Shown: positions 1 to 7,957, counted from the first letter of the stretch. The stretch: 34,476 bases of DNA from Streptomyces sp. CT34 (GCF_000805335.1 NZ_KN708638.1:3787107-3821582), one strand, 5' to 3'. A program made the numbers and translations. Notes: generated from the letters alone by a model not told the origin.

Positions 1-407
1 AGATGCACGGCGGCCGTGGCAAATGGCGGTATCGGAGTTGCGGCGGACGGTGGGGCGGGTTTGGCCGGGCGCGCGGCGGGGCCCGGTTCCGCCGGACCTG
101 TTCCGGCGCGCCGGTCGCGTCGCACGGGCGCCGCGGGACCGCGAAATCCGCAGAATTGCAGGCCTCAGCCCCCTCCGACCCCCCAATGACCCGGCGGTAA
201 CCTTACTTCCGGGTAAATTTACGCCGGAGCTCCGGTGCGGCCAAGAGCCGTACACGACATCCCCACACCGCGCGCCTCGTCCTTTCGACCGGGTGAACCT
301 TGTCCAATATTCCGATGTGTCCGTATTGATCCGGAAATAGGTTGGAGTGTGTCGGTTTGCCGACGCCACTTCACGCGCATCGCACATCGAGAAGGGTTAC
401 GAGCTCC
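1..407. other. Upstream intergenic region, no gene seen
   Basis: No reading frame here has a recognisable family or a convincing start. The last 120 bases (about 290-340) are the least GC-rich part and probably hold the promoter of the secreted protein that starts at 408. I could not fix a specific -35/-10 pair. Confidence 0.5.
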
Positions 408-1418
408 ATGAAGACCTCCCGCATCTCCCCCGCCTCGCGCATCTCCCTGCGTGCCATCTGCACCGCCGCCGTGCTCGCCGGGGCCATGGCCGTCCCGGCC
501 ACCGCGTTCGCGGGCACGCCGGGACAGCAGGAACGGCCCGCGTCCGCCGACTCCGCGCACCGGGCGCCGACCAAGGGCAAGGTCAGGGCCGTCGACATCG
601 GCGGCGGCATGGAAGCCGTGATCCACAACGGGGTCTGCGACCTCCAGGCCATCGGCAGCGGCAAGCCGTTCGCGACCCTGAGGAAGGGTCAGAGCTACAC
701 CAACGGCATCCACGTCTACTTCGACGGCCGGAACGTCAGCGCCAAGACGGAGGGCGGGAAAGCCAGGACGCAGAGCGAGCACATCCACGCCAAGATCAAG
801 CCGAGCCCGTCCCGTACGGTCACGCTGTCCAACGGCGCGCAGGCCACCGTCCAGAAGGTCAACGGCAGCTACACGGCGAAGATCCAGCTCAAGAACAAGC
901 GGATCGCCACCCTCGACTCGACCAGCCCGTCCGCCACCCACGACGGCGTGCGCTACACGGTGAACCCGAAGGACGGGAAGGTGGGGCTCCAGCGCCTGAA
1001 GAAGCGTCAGATGATGCACCGGATGCCGCACCGGGTGATCCACGTGCGGGCGCAGCACTCCCCGCAGCGCCACTTCAAGCGGCTGGTGACGAGCCGGCCG
1101 GCGACGAGCTACGCGCAGGCGCCCGCGGCGAGCCCCGCGCAGCCGACGGCGAACTACGCGGTCTACGCGAGCCCCGCACAGGCGCCGGTCACCGGCCAGA
1201 CGCCGGCCACCGGTCAGACGCCGACCACGGGCCAGGCACAGCAGCCGTTCGGCGCCCAGCCGCAGACGCCGATGACGGGCCAGGCGCAGCAGCCGTTCGG
1301 CGCCCAGCCGCAGACGCCGATGTACGGCGGCGAATGGACGCACCGGTCGGAGCGCGGTGCGCAGGCGGACGCGATGGCGATGTCGTCCGCCTCCGCGAGC
1401 TCCGGCGGGGGCCGCTGA
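408..1418 (+). CDS. Secreted protein with C-terminal Gln/Pro/Thr repeats, function unknown
   Basis: The protein is 336 residues. It has a clear Sec-type signal peptide: a basic N-region, a hydrophobic stretch (AVLAGAMAVPATAFA), and probable cleavage after residue 35 at AFA-GT. The ATG at 408 was chosen because the signal peptide begins there and a GAAGG-like site lies upstream; the frame is open 22 codons further. The central part (about residues 55-215) reads like a small beta-rich extracellular domain with one Cys. The C-terminal third is low complexity, rich in Pro, Gln, Ala and Thr, with TGQ(T/A)-type repeats and two near-identical 16-residue units (TGQAQQPFGAQPQTPM). Such tails often act as extended linkers at the cell surface. 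I do not recognise the family. It is separate from the TetR gene, which converges on it from the right. Confidence 0.75.
   Translation: MKTSRISPASRISLRAICTAAVLAGAMAVPATAFAGTPGQQERPASADSAHRAPTKGKVRAVDIGGGMEAVIHNGVCDLQAIGSGKPFATLRKGQSYTNGIHVYFDGRNVSAKTEGGKARTQSEHIHAKIKPSPSRTVTLSNGAQATVQKVNGSYTAKIQLKNKRIATLDSTSPSATHDGVRYTVNPKDGKVGLQRLKKRQMMHRMPHRVIHVRAQHSPQRHFKRLVTSRPATSYAQAPAASPAQPTANYAVYASPAQAPVTGQTPATGQTPTTGQAQQPFGAQPQTPMTGQAQQPFGAQPQTPMYGGEWTHRSERGAQADAMAMSSASASSGGGR
1227..1322 (+). repeat. 48-bp tandem repeat, two copies, inside the secreted protein gene
   Basis: Units 1227-1274 and 1275-1322 differ at a single base (GGCACAG versus GGCGCAG). They encode the two 16-residue Gln/Pro-rich units. 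The near identity suggests recent duplication or copy-number instability. Confidence 0.9.
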
Positions 1419-1462
1419 CCGGGCGGTCGCGGGTGTGACCGGCGCGGCGCCGGGGCGGCTGT

Positions 1463-2146
1463 TCAGCCCCCCGGCGCCCAGCGCTCCCCGGCCATGAGGC
1501 GGCCCAGTCCCGCCCAGACGAAGTTCATCAGCGTGGCCGCGGTCTCCTTGGCCGTCGGCCGCTCCCGTTCGCCGGAGAAACCGAAGGCCGAAGTGCCGTC
1601 GGCGGTACGGGCGTTGGCCCACTCCGCGAGCGACTCCGCGGCGCCGACCAAGGCGTGCGCCAGGCCCGCCACCTCACGGTCGGCCAGTTCGCCGTCACAG
1701 CCGGCCTCCTTGGCGGCGGCACCGATCAGCACGGTCACGAACCGGACGATCTCCGCCCGCATCGCGGCCACCTCGACCGCGAACGGCTCCCCCTGCGTAC
1801 GCGCCTGCTGATGCAGCACCGCCCATGCGTCGGGGTGGTCGGCGGTGTGCGCGAAGAACCCCTTCAGCCCGCTCCACAGCTGCCGGTCGGCCGCCGCGCC
1901 CGGCTCCACGGCCGCCGTGACGGCCGCCACCAGCGCCGCCGACTCACGCCGGATGACCGCGCTGAACAGCTCCTCCTTGGAGTTCAGATAGAGGTAGACC
2001 AGGGGCTTGGAGACCCCGGCCCCTTCGGCGATCTCGTCCATCGAGGCCGCCCGGTACCCGCGCCGCGCGAACGTCCGCACCGCGGCGTCCAGCATCTGCT
2101 GCTCCCGGACCGCCCGTGGCACCCGCTTGCTCTTCGCAGCTCCCAC
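1463..2146 (-). CDS. TetR/AcrR family transcriptional regulator
   Basis: The protein is 227 residues, a usual TetR length. The N-terminal DNA-binding domain is clear: LDAAVRTFARRGYRAASMDE is followed by the helix-turn-helix at about residues 35-56 (IAEGAGVSKPLVYLYLNSKE). The remainder is an all-helical ligand-binding and dimerisation domain that I cannot assign to a ligand. The start is GTG, with a GAGGGG site 8-12 bases upstream. It is transcribed away from the decayed alpha/beta hydrolase at 2399. The intergenic stretch holds an inverted TTAC-N6-GTAA motif that could be its own operator. Its original target may have been the divergent hydrolase gene, which is now broken. Confidence 0.9.
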   Translation of the reverse strand: MGAAKSKRVPRAVREQQMLDAAVRTFARRGYRAASMDEIAEGAGVSKPLVYLYLNSKEELFSAVIRRESAALVAAVTAAVEPGAAADRQLWSGLKGFFAHTADHPDAWAVLHQQARTQGEPFAVEVAAMRAEIVRFVTVLIGAAAKEAGCDGELADREVAGLAHALVGAAESLAEWANARTADGTSAFGFSGERERPTAKETAATLMNFVWAGLGRLMAGERWAPGG

Positions 2147-2183
2147 CCTGAATACCCCTCCATCATCCGCCCCCTTTACGGCA

Positions 2184-2199
2184 TTTACCGCAAAGTAAG
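2184..2199. promoter_or_regulatory. Candidate TetR operator (TTAC-N6-GTAA inverted repeat)
   Basis: TTAC at 2185-2188 and GTAA at 2195-2198 form a dyad in an unusually AT-rich stretch, about 40 bases upstream of the TetR start. Dyads of this size between a tetR gene and its divergent neighbour are typical autoregulatory operators. The assignment is inference. Confidence 0.4.
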
Positions 2200-2398
2200 T
2201 TTACGATCTTCGCTCTTCGCGGCCCGGCGGGTTGACATGATCCCGCCATGTGGATGGACATGGCTCCGCGCGTGACGAGACGATACGTATCGCTTCACCG
2301 AGCTGGACCGGGTCGGGCCTGGCCTGGCCTGGCCGGCGCATGCCGCCCGCACCGGACCACGTCCCGCTCCCGCTCGCCCGCGCCCAGGAAGGCCCCGC

Positions 2399-3298
2399 AT
2401 GCAGCGCTTCGTCGACGCCGCCCCGGCATCCGCCTGTGGACCGAACAGCGCGGCCCCGCCGACGCGCCCCCAGTGCTGCTGGTCATGGGCGCCCAGGCGA
2501 GCGGGATCGGCCGGCCGGAGCCGCTGGTCGACGCGCCGGCCGCGCACCACCGGGTCATCCGCTACGACCACCGCGACACCGGCCGCTCCACCTGGGCCTT
2601 CTCCCCCACCCTTCGGGCGGGAGGGGCCCCCATCCGCCCCTACCGGACCGCCGACTCGCCGAGGACGCGATCGCCGTACTGGACGGCCTCGGCATCGCAC
2701 GCGCGCATCTCGTCGGGCTGTCATTGGGCGGCATGCTGACCCAGATGGCGCTCGCCGACCACCCCGACCGACTGCTCAGCGCCACCCTCATGGGCACCAG
2801 CGCCCTCAGTACCCTCCCGTACACCCGGCCGGACGGTGGCACGGTGCCCGTCGAGGAGCTGCCGGGCATCGCACCCGAGGTCCTGGAGATGCGGGCCTGC
2901 CCAGTGGCGGGCCTCGGCCGGGAGGCGGAGATCGCGCGCCGGATCGCACACTGGCGAGTACTCGCCGGTGGTCAACTCCCGTTCGACGAGGAGTACTTCC
3001 GCATCCTGGAAGAGCGCGTCATCGCACACACCGGGCACCATCGCGTCGGCACCGCCCACGGCCGCGCCGACGACGGCGGGATGCCGCGCACCGAGCAGCC
3101 GGCCCGGAACGAGGTGCCGGTGCCGGTGATCGCCGCCCCGGCCGAGCCGGTGTTCCCGCCGCCGCACCCGCGGCATCTCGCCCAGGCGGTCAACGGCGCG
3201 TACACCGTGGAGATCCCGGACATAGGGCACGCCCTGCCACCGCACGTCCAGAGGCCACTTGCGGCGGCGATCCTGGCGCACACGGGGGCCGTGGACAG
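2399..3298 (+). pseudogene. Alpha/beta hydrolase pseudogene (multiple frameshifts)
   Basis: Pieces of one alpha/beta-fold hydrolase lie in three frames. The N-terminus starts at the ATG at 2399 (MQRFVDA). The sequence continues in another frame from about 2420 (GIRLWTEQ, PPVLLVMGAQASG, HRVIRYDHRDTGRST). It then moves to a third frame at about 2655, where GAC-TCG-CCG appears to have lost one base relative to an expected GAC-CTC-GCC-GAG. That third frame carries LAEDAIAVLDGLGIARAHL, the nucleophile elbow GLSLGG, and near the C-terminus the catalytic-His context DIGHALPP. The core fold and both motifs remain recognisable, so decay is recent or some shifts are sequencing errors. An insertion of about 12 codons (2600-2634) coincides with a GC-rich palindromic repeat. 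No natural stop follows the expected C-terminus. Confidence 0.75.
2600..2634. repeat. Short GC-rich palindromic repeat inserted in the hydrolase
   Basis: The sequence CCCCCACCC-TTCG-GGCGGGAGGGG forms a hairpin with a stable TTCG loop. It falls exactly where related hydrolases run without a break between DTGRSTWAF and PYRTAD. It resembles the short mobile palindromes scattered through Streptomyces genomes; that comparison is from memory. Confidence 0.5.
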
Positions 3299-3704
3299 CC
3301 TTCAGGCGGACGCCGGTCCCGGGCCCGCCTCGCCGAACCGGCTCTGGGCGGAGGCCAGTTCCGGCCCTTCATCCCGAACAAGCCCTGGGCGGGGTTCAGT
3401 TCCTCCCCGACCTCCTCGGACTGGACTTGGGCCAGTTCCGGTCGTCGCGGCCGACGAAGACCGTCCCGCGGGCCACCGCCGGGGGGGGGACAGGACGAAG
3501 TCCCGGTGGCGATGGGCCATTTCCCAGTGGCCGGTGACGGCGTCCAGGGCATGGAGGGACCTGTCTCGCACCGGACACGGCTCATTCGCCCCCCGGCCGA
3601 AGCCGGCGGCGAGATCTTCTCCCCCGGCTCACCGAGGCGGTGCGCACGGCTGCGCCCCGACCCTTTCCGGGGCCGGAACGCAGCCGTTGGGCAGGTCGGG
3701 GCGG
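3299..3704. other. Degenerate intergenic stretch with a PQQ-repeat relic
   Basis: No intact gene is present. The minus strand holds the PQQ-like fragment annotated separately (3396-3571). The rest, up to the symporter stop, shows nothing recognisable. Confidence 0.6.
3396..3571 (-). pseudogene. Remnant of a PQQ/beta-propeller repeat protein
   Basis: On the minus strand, LHALDAVTGHWEMAHRHRDF is followed, after a shift of frame in a run of nine C (3481-3489 on the plus strand), by PPAVARGTVFVGRDDRN. Together these match the usual PQQ_2/BamB-like blade pattern ALDAxTG...SSPAVADGTVYVGSDDG. Only about one blade survives and there is no start or stop in a sensible place. The homopolymer is the obvious site of the indel. 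This could be the relic of a PQQ-domain protein or Ser/Thr kinase tail. Confidence 0.4.
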
Positions 3705-5075
3705 CTAGACGGCGGCCGCGACGGTGACCTTCTCGGACTCGGCGTCCGCGGGGTCCGTGTCGATGTCGGTGTCGCCGATGCGGATGCTGGTGGCGTGCGT
3801 GTAGGCGTCGTGGTCCAGGATCTTCTCGCGGGCGGAGACCAGGATCGGGATGACCGATTGGCCTGCGACGTTCGTGGCGGTTCTCATCATGTCCAGGATC
3901 GGGTCGATGGCCATCAGCAGGCCGACGCCCTCCAGGGGGAGGCCCAGGGTGGAGAGGGTCAGGGTCAGCATGACCGTGGCGCCGGTGAGGCCGGCGGTGG
4001 CGGCGGAGCCGATGACCGAGACGAAAGCGATCAGGACGTAGTCGGCGATGCTCAGGTGGACGTTGAAGATCTGCGCGATGAAGATCGCGGCGATCGCCGG
4101 GTAGATCGAGGCGCAGCCGTCCATCTTGGTCGTGGAGCCGAACGGGACCGCGAAGGAGGCGTATTCGCGCGGCACGCCGAGGCGTTCGGTGACCTTCTGG
4201 GTGACCGGCATGGTGCCGACCGAGGAGCGGGAGACGAAGGCCAGCTGGATGGCGGGCCAGGCGCCGCGGAAGAACTGGAGCGGGTTGACCTTGGCGACGG
4301 TGGAGAGCAGGAGCGGGTAGACGCCGAAGAGGACCAGGGCGCAGCCGACGTAGATGTCGACGGTGAAGGTCGCGTACTTGCCGATGAGGTTCCAGCCGTA
4401 CGTCGCGATGGCGTGGCCGATGAGGCCGACGGTGCCGATCGGGGCGAGGCGGATGACCCACCACAGGGCCTTCTGGAGCAGCTCCAGGGCGGCGCGGCTG
4501 ATCTTGAGGACCGGCTCGGCCTTCTCGCCGAGCTGGAGTGCCGCGATGCCGGCGACGGCCGCGATGAAGACGATCTGGAGGACGTTGAGCTGGGTGAACG
4601 GCGTGATGACGTCGGTGGGCACGATGCCGGTCAGGAAGTCGATCCAGGAGCCGGTGTGCTGGGGGAGCTTGCCGTCCTTGGGGGTCAGGCCGGTGCCCGC
4701 GCCGGGGTGCGTCAGCAGGCCGATGGCCAGACCGATCGCGACCGCGATGAGCGAGGTGGCCATGAACCACAGCAGCGTGCGGGTGGCGAGCCGGGCGGCG
4801 TTGTTGACCTGCCGCAGGTTGGTGATCGAGACCAGGATCGCGAAGAAGACCAGGGGGGCGACGGCCAGCTTGAGCAGCTGGACGAAGAGGTCGCCGATGT
4901 GCTCCAGGGTGGAGCCGAGCCAGCCGATGTCACCGCTCTTGGCGATCCAGCCGAGCAGCACGCCGAGGGCGAGGCCGGCCAGGATCTGCACCCAGAACGG
5001 GATCCTGGGTATTCGGGAGGACTTGGGCGACCGGGGCGCCCGGTCGGACGCGGGGGTCTGGGCAGACGTGGACAA
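3705..5075 (-). CDS. DAACS-family Na+/H+:dicarboxylate (or cystine) symporter
   Basis: This is a cytoplasmic-membrane secondary transporter of the dicarboxylate/amino acid:cation symporter family (GltP/DctA/TcyP type), about 456 residues with eight hydrophobic segments. Family landmarks are present: the serine-rich re-entrant loop (SRSSVGTMP), the TM7 motif as STTKMDGCA in place of the usual T-NMDGT, and the TM8 substrate and ion site DMMRTATNVAGQ. The frame is open to a GTG at 5084, but GGAG is only 1 base from it. The TTG at 5075 has GGAG at 8 bases and gives MSTSAQTP, so I prefer that start. The hydrophilic C-terminal tail is Asp-rich. A 24-residue leader peptide with three Cys codons lies upstream. 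This hints that the substrate is cystine or another sulfur compound rather than C4-dicarboxylate; that part is inference. Confidence 0.85.
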   Translation of the reverse strand: MSTSAQTPASDRAPRSPKSSRIPRIPFWVQILAGLALGVLLGWIAKSGDIGWLGSTLEHIGDLFVQLLKLAVAPLVFFAILVSITNLRQVNNAARLATRTLLWFMATSLIAVAIGLAIGLLTHPGAGTGLTPKDGKLPQHTGSWIDFLTGIVPTDVITPFTQLNVLQIVFIAAVAGIAALQLGEKAEPVLKISRAALELLQKALWWVIRLAPIGTVGLIGHAIATYGWNLIGKYATFTVDIYVGCALVLFGVYPLLLSTVAKVNPLQFFRGAWPAIQLAFVSRSSVGTMPVTQKVTERLGVPREYASFAVPFGSTTKMDGCASIYPAIAAIFIAQIFNVHLSIADYVLIAFVSVIGSAATAGLTGATVMLTLTLSTLGLPLEGVGLLMAIDPILDMMRTATNVAGQSVIPILVSAREKILDHDAYTHATSIRIGDTDIDTDPADAESEKVTVAAAV

Positions 5076-5189
5076 CGGACACACTCCGGGGACAGGTCAG
5101 ACGTAGGACGCGGGGCGTCGGGAACGGCGTGAAGGGGCGCCAGGAGGTCCGTACGAACAGGCAGGGATCTCCGGCCGCTGGAAAGGGCG

Positions 5190-5264
5190 TCAGCGGCGGC
5201 GACAGGCCGCGGACAGACAGCGGCAAAGATCGACGTGCAGGCGCTCCACGAGCGGGACGCTCAT
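5190..5264 (-). CDS. Putative 24-residue leader peptide with Cys codons
   Basis: The translation is MSVPLVERLHVDLCRCLSAA followed by CRRR and a stop. It fits the Streptomyces putative leader peptide pattern, with R-H-(V/I)-D-L near the middle and a Cys-Arg end, seen upstream of sulfur and cysteine genes. There are three Cys codons (TGC, TGT, TGT) in 24 residues. It ends about 115 bases before the symporter start and is on the same strand. A promoter-like pair lies just upstream. Its likely role is cis-acting sensing of Cys-tRNA supply, that is, attenuation of the symporter. Translation itself is not proven. Confidence 0.65.
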   Translation of the reverse strand: MSVPLVERLHVDLCRCLSAACRRR

Positions 5265-5302
5265 GGGGGTCGAGGGCGCGGCTGCTGTCTTCATGTCCGA
5301 TA

Positions 5303-5331
5303 CGTTAACACTTGAACTTTGGGGAACTCAA
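5303..5331 (-). promoter_or_regulatory. Candidate promoter of the leader peptide and symporter transcript
   Basis: On the minus strand a TTGAGT element (5326-5331) lies 17 bases before TTAACG (5303-5308). This is in the only AT-rich stretch of the region, about 40 bases upstream of the leader-peptide ATG. It was assigned by eye. Confidence 0.4.
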
Positions 5332-5493
5332 AGAAAATCTTTGGGATGCGGAGAGCCGGGAGGCCGCCGGCCGGACACGCAAAACGGTGCCCGGTCCGGG
5401 GAGTTGGGACTCCGCGGACCGGGCGCGGTCGGTTTCACGGGGGCGGGAGGGGCGTCGGCGTGACGCGTCTTACAGCCCGCTTCTCGGGAGGGG

Positions 5494-5534
5494 TCGTACA
5501 GAGGGGTCCGTACAGGGGGGTCCGTACAGGGGGG
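5494..5534. repeat. 14-bp G-rich tandem repeat, about three units
   Basis: TCCGTACAGGGGGG occurs at 5507-5520 and again at 5521-5534. A diverged unit lies immediately before (5494-5506). Confidence 0.8.
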
Positions 5535-5589
5535 CGCAGAGGGGGCGTGCAGGGGTGCCCGCGCAGGCACCGTCCCGTGCCCTGCCGGC

Positions 5590-5880
5590 CTAGGCCCTGT
5601 CGTCCTCCATGCTCTGGTTGGCGACCAGCCGCTCCTTCTGGCGGTCCACCTTGGCCACGATCTGCTCGGACATCGCGTCCCGCTGCTTGCGCAGCAGCAC
5701 GAAGCTGAGCGGCGCGGAGATCACGATGGCGAGCAGCAGCAGCCAGATGGTGTTGGAGTTGCCGACGCCGAGCGGAATGATCCGGAAGTAGGCGAGCACC
5801 CACACCACGGCGAAGCAGGCGACGAACAGGCCGATGCGAAGGGCGGTGTAGCGGAGCGTGGCGAACTTGTGGCTACTCAC
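5590..5880 (-). CDS. DUF4229-type small membrane protein
   Basis: The protein is 96 residues and begins with GTG as MSSHKFATLRYTALRIGLF. This start has GAAGG 8-9 bases upstream; the frame is open 29 codons further, but that extension lacks family character. Two hydrophobic segments follow (about residues 10-28 and 42-62). A charged cytoplasmic tail then ends in a predicted amphipathic helix rich in Lys, Glu and Gln (RKQRDAMSEQIVAKVDRQKE). The overall pattern matches the actinobacterial DUF4229 family, whose role is not known. It is on the same strand as mqnE and the GNAT gene, about 145 bases after the latter. Confidence 0.75.
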   Translation of the reverse strand: MSSHKFATLRYTALRIGLFVACFAVVWVLAYFRIIPLGVGNSNTIWLLLLAIVISAPLSFVLLRKQRDAMSEQIVAKVDRQKERLVANQSMEDDRA

Positions 5881-6025
5881 GGACGGGACCTTCTTCTCAA
5901 CGGCAACCGAAAGGGTCTGCTTCCAGTCAAGCACAGCTCCCGGGGCGATCTTCCGGGCCCCCGGCACGGGACGGTTCCGGCACGGGACGGATCCGGCCGC
6001 CGGACGGTGCAGGCCACCGGACGGT

Positions 6026-6550
6026 TCAGGCCAGGTCCAGCCACATGGTGACGTCGTCGCGGAAGTCGCCGTCGGCGAGTTTCAGCCCGCGGGGAACCCG
6101 GCCGATCTCGCGGTAGCCGCAGGTTTCGTAGAAGCGGCGCAGGCCGGTGCCGCCGCGGCAGGTGAGACGGATGCCGATCATGCCGTCGATCCCGCGGGCG
6201 GTGTCGGCGACCGCGGCCATCAGGGCGCGACCGACGCCCCGGCCCTGGAGGGCGGGGCGGACCATGACGGTGCCGGCCCACAGCCAGTGGCCGTACATCG
6301 GGTGCCGGTTGAAGGCGAGAAACGCGGTGGCGGCGATCCGGCCGTCCGCGTCCCGGCCGATGATCAGGCGCTCGCGGGCCTCGGCCAGGGCCGTCAGGTG
6401 CCGGAGCAGCTCGGGGCGGATCTCCTCGGGCGTGACGGGCGGTATGAAGCCGACCGCGCCGCCGGCGTTGCTGACGTCCGCCCACAACGCGCAGATTCCG
6501 TCGCGGACTTCCGGGGTGACCGAAGGGTCCAGGTCGAATCGCACGTTCAT
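6026..6550 (-). CDS. GNAT family N-acetyltransferase
   Basis: The protein is 174 residues and soluble. The acetyl-CoA binding motif A is clear: VMVRPALQGRGVGRALMAAV matches the Q/R-x-x-G-x-G/A signature. It is preceded by the beta4 region (IAATAFLAFNRHP) and followed by a late-strand motif with Arg-Phe-Tyr-Glu (LRRFYETCGYREIG). The acceptor substrate cannot be told. The ATG at 6550 is used. It lies 32 bases downstream of the mqnE stop on the same strand and may be cotranscribed with it. Confidence 0.85.
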   Translation of the reverse strand: MNVRFDLDPSVTPEVRDGICALWADVSNAGGAVGFIPPVTPEEIRPELLRHLTALAEARERLIIGRDADGRIAATAFLAFNRHPMYGHWLWAGTVMVRPALQGRGVGRALMAAVADTARGIDGMIGIRLTCRGGTGLRRFYETCGYREIGRVPRGLKLADGDFRDDVTMWLDLA

Positions 6551-6582
6551 GACCCGGACCCTACTGCGCGCCACCGACAGCG

Positions 6583-7758
6583 TCAGAGGCGCATCGGCTG
6601 CGGGGCCTCGCGGCGCTCCGGGTCCGGGCCCGGGTACTCGCGGATGGTCTCGTAGCGGGTGTTGCGCTCGACGGGGCGGAAGCCCGCGTCGCGGATCAGC
6701 TCCAGCAGGTCGTCGCGGGTGAGCTTGTTCGGCGTCCCGTAATTGTCCGCGTCGTGCGTGATCTTGTACTCGACGACCGAGCCGTCCATGTCGTCCGCGC
6801 CGTGCTGGAGGGCGAGTTGCGCGGTCTGGACGCCGTGCATCACCCAGAAGACCTTGACGTGCGGGACGTTGTCGAAGAGGAGCCGGGAGACCGCGAAGGT
6901 CTTGAGGGCCTCGGCGCCGCTGGCCATCGTCGTCCGCGCCTGGAGCTTGTTGCGGACCTTGCCGTCCTGCATGTCCACGAAGTCGTGCTGGTAGCGCAGC
7001 GGGATGAAGACCTGGAACCCGCCGGTCTCGTCCTGGAGTTCCCGCAGCCGCAGCACGTGGTCGACGCGGTGCCGGGGCTCCTCGATGTGCCCGTACAGCA
7101 TCGTGCACGGGGTCTTGAGGCCCTTCTCGTGCGCGAGGCGGTGGATCCGCGACCAGTCCTCCCAGTGGGTGCGGTGGTCGACGATGTGCTGGCGGACCTC
7201 CCAGTCGAAGATCTCGGCGCCGCCGCCGGTCAGCGACTCCAGGCCGGCGTCGATCAGCTCGTCGAGGATCTCGGAGGCGGTCAGGCCGGAGATCGTCTCG
7301 AAGTGGTGGATCTCGGTGGCGGTGAACGCCTTCAGGGAGACCTGCGGGAGGGCTTCCTTGAGCGCCTTGAGGGAGCGCGGGTAGTAGCGCCACGGGAGGG
7401 TCGGGTGCAGGCCGTTGACGATGTGCAGCTCGGTGAGGTTGTCGTTCTCCATCGCCTTGGCGAGGCGGACGGCCTCCTCGATGCGCATCGTGTACGCGTC
7501 CTTCTCGCCCGGCTTGCGCTGGAAGGAGCAGTACGCGCAGGACGCGGTGCACACGTTCGTCATGTTGAGGTGGCGGTTGACGTTGAAGTGGACGGCGTCG
7601 CCGTTCTTCCGCGTGCGCACCTCATGGGCGAGCCCGCCCAGCCACGCCAGGTCGTCGGACTCGTAGAGGGCGATGCCGTCCTCGCGGGTCAGCCGCTCCC
7701 CGGCGTGGACCTTCGCCTCCAGCTCGCGCTTGAGGCCCACATCCATCGACGCAGCCAT
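6583..7758 (-). CDS. mqnE: Aminofutalosine synthase (menaquinone biosynthesis, radical SAM)
   Basis: The protein is 391 residues. MqnE uses S-adenosylmethionine and a 4Fe-4S cluster to join 3-[(1-carboxyvinyl)oxy]benzoate to the adenosyl group, making aminofutalosine, an early step of the futalosine menaquinone route. The radical-SAM cysteines are C70, C74 and C77 (VCTASCAYCSFQ). Other family stretches are LHIVNGLHPTLPW, TATEIHHFE, LESLTGGGAEIF and TPCTMLYGHIEE. The start ATG at 7758 is preceded by GGGAGG at 7 bases; the frame continues five codons further. In S. coelicolor the orthologue lies in the same neighbourhood as the Lrp, UbiX, UbiA and UbiD genes seen here. The 5' region carries a perfect 16-bp tandem repeat. 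Confidence 0.93.
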   Translation of the reverse strand: MAASMDVGLKRELEAKVHAGERLTREDGIALYESDDLAWLGGLAHEVRTRKNGDAVHFNVNRHLNMTNVCTASCAYCSFQRKPGEKDAYTMRIEEAVRLAKAMENDNLTELHIVNGLHPTLPWRYYPRSLKALKEALPQVSLKAFTATEIHHFETISGLTASEILDELIDAGLESLTGGGAEIFDWEVRQHIVDHRTHWEDWSRIHRLAHEKGLKTPCTMLYGHIEEPRHRVDHVLRLRELQDETGGFQVFIPLRYQHDFVDMQDGKVRNKLQARTTMASGAEALKTFAVSRLLFDNVPHVKVFWVMHGVQTAQLALQHGADDMDGSVVEYKITHDADNYGTPNKLTRDDLLELIRDAGFRPVERNTRYETIREYPGPDPERREAPQPMRL

Positions 7759-7786
7759 CCGGTCGCCTCCCACTGTCTGTGTGTGT

Positions 7787-7818
7787 CACTGGCCGTTTCG
7801 TGCACTGGCCGTTTCGTG
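7787..7818. repeat. Perfect 16-bp tandem repeat in the mqnE upstream region
   Basis: CACTGGCCGTTTCGTG occurs at 7787-7802 and again at 7803-7818, 29-60 bases upstream of the mqnE ATG. No gene overlaps it. Its place in the promoter or leader suggests paired regulator sites or a recent duplication. Confidence 0.85.
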
Positions 7819-7876
7819 CGAAAAACGGGCTTCGCCGAGCCTACTCCCCCGGTTTCGCGGCGGACGGAGGCCCCTT

Positions 7877-7909
7877 GGGGCCCGGGGGCGACCCGCGCCC
7901 CGGGGCCCC
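7877..7909 (-). terminator. Strong GC hairpin after the Lrp/AsnC gene
   Basis: Arms 7877-7890 (GGGGCCCGGGGGCG) and 7896-7909 (CGCCCCGGGGCCCC) pair at 13 of 14 positions around a 5-base loop. It lies 49 bases past the regulator stop. There is no U-tract, as is usual for Streptomyces terminators. Confidence 0.75.
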
Positions 7910-7957
7910 GGCGGGCCGGCCGGGAGGCGCCCCGCCCGCCACGTGCCGGCGCCCTGT

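Larger units (their letters stand above)
5265..5589. other. Intergenic region: promoter plus GGGG-rich tandem repeat
   Basis: No gene was seen. It holds the promoter noted at 5303-5331 and, at 5494-5534, about three copies of a 13-14-base unit (TCCGTACAGGGGGG), of which two are perfect (5507-5520, 5521-5534). The repeats lie just beyond the stop of the DUF4229 gene. Confidence 0.6.

Noticed and set aside
3..340. Short plus-strand frames before the secreted protein
   Set aside because: They are Arg/Gly/Pro-rich with no ribosome site, domain or conserved look.
2250..5132. Very long plus-strand open frame (960 codons)
   Set aside because: Only its first part carries hydrolase sequence. From about 3700 it is the antisense of the DAACS symporter and reads as Asp/Gly/Arg-rich noise. 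It is an artefact of high GC.
6026..7552. 508-codon minus-strand frame covering GNAT and mqnE
   Set aside because: Only the part from the ATG at 6550 is a real GNAT protein. The upstream portion is out of frame with mqnE and has no family character.
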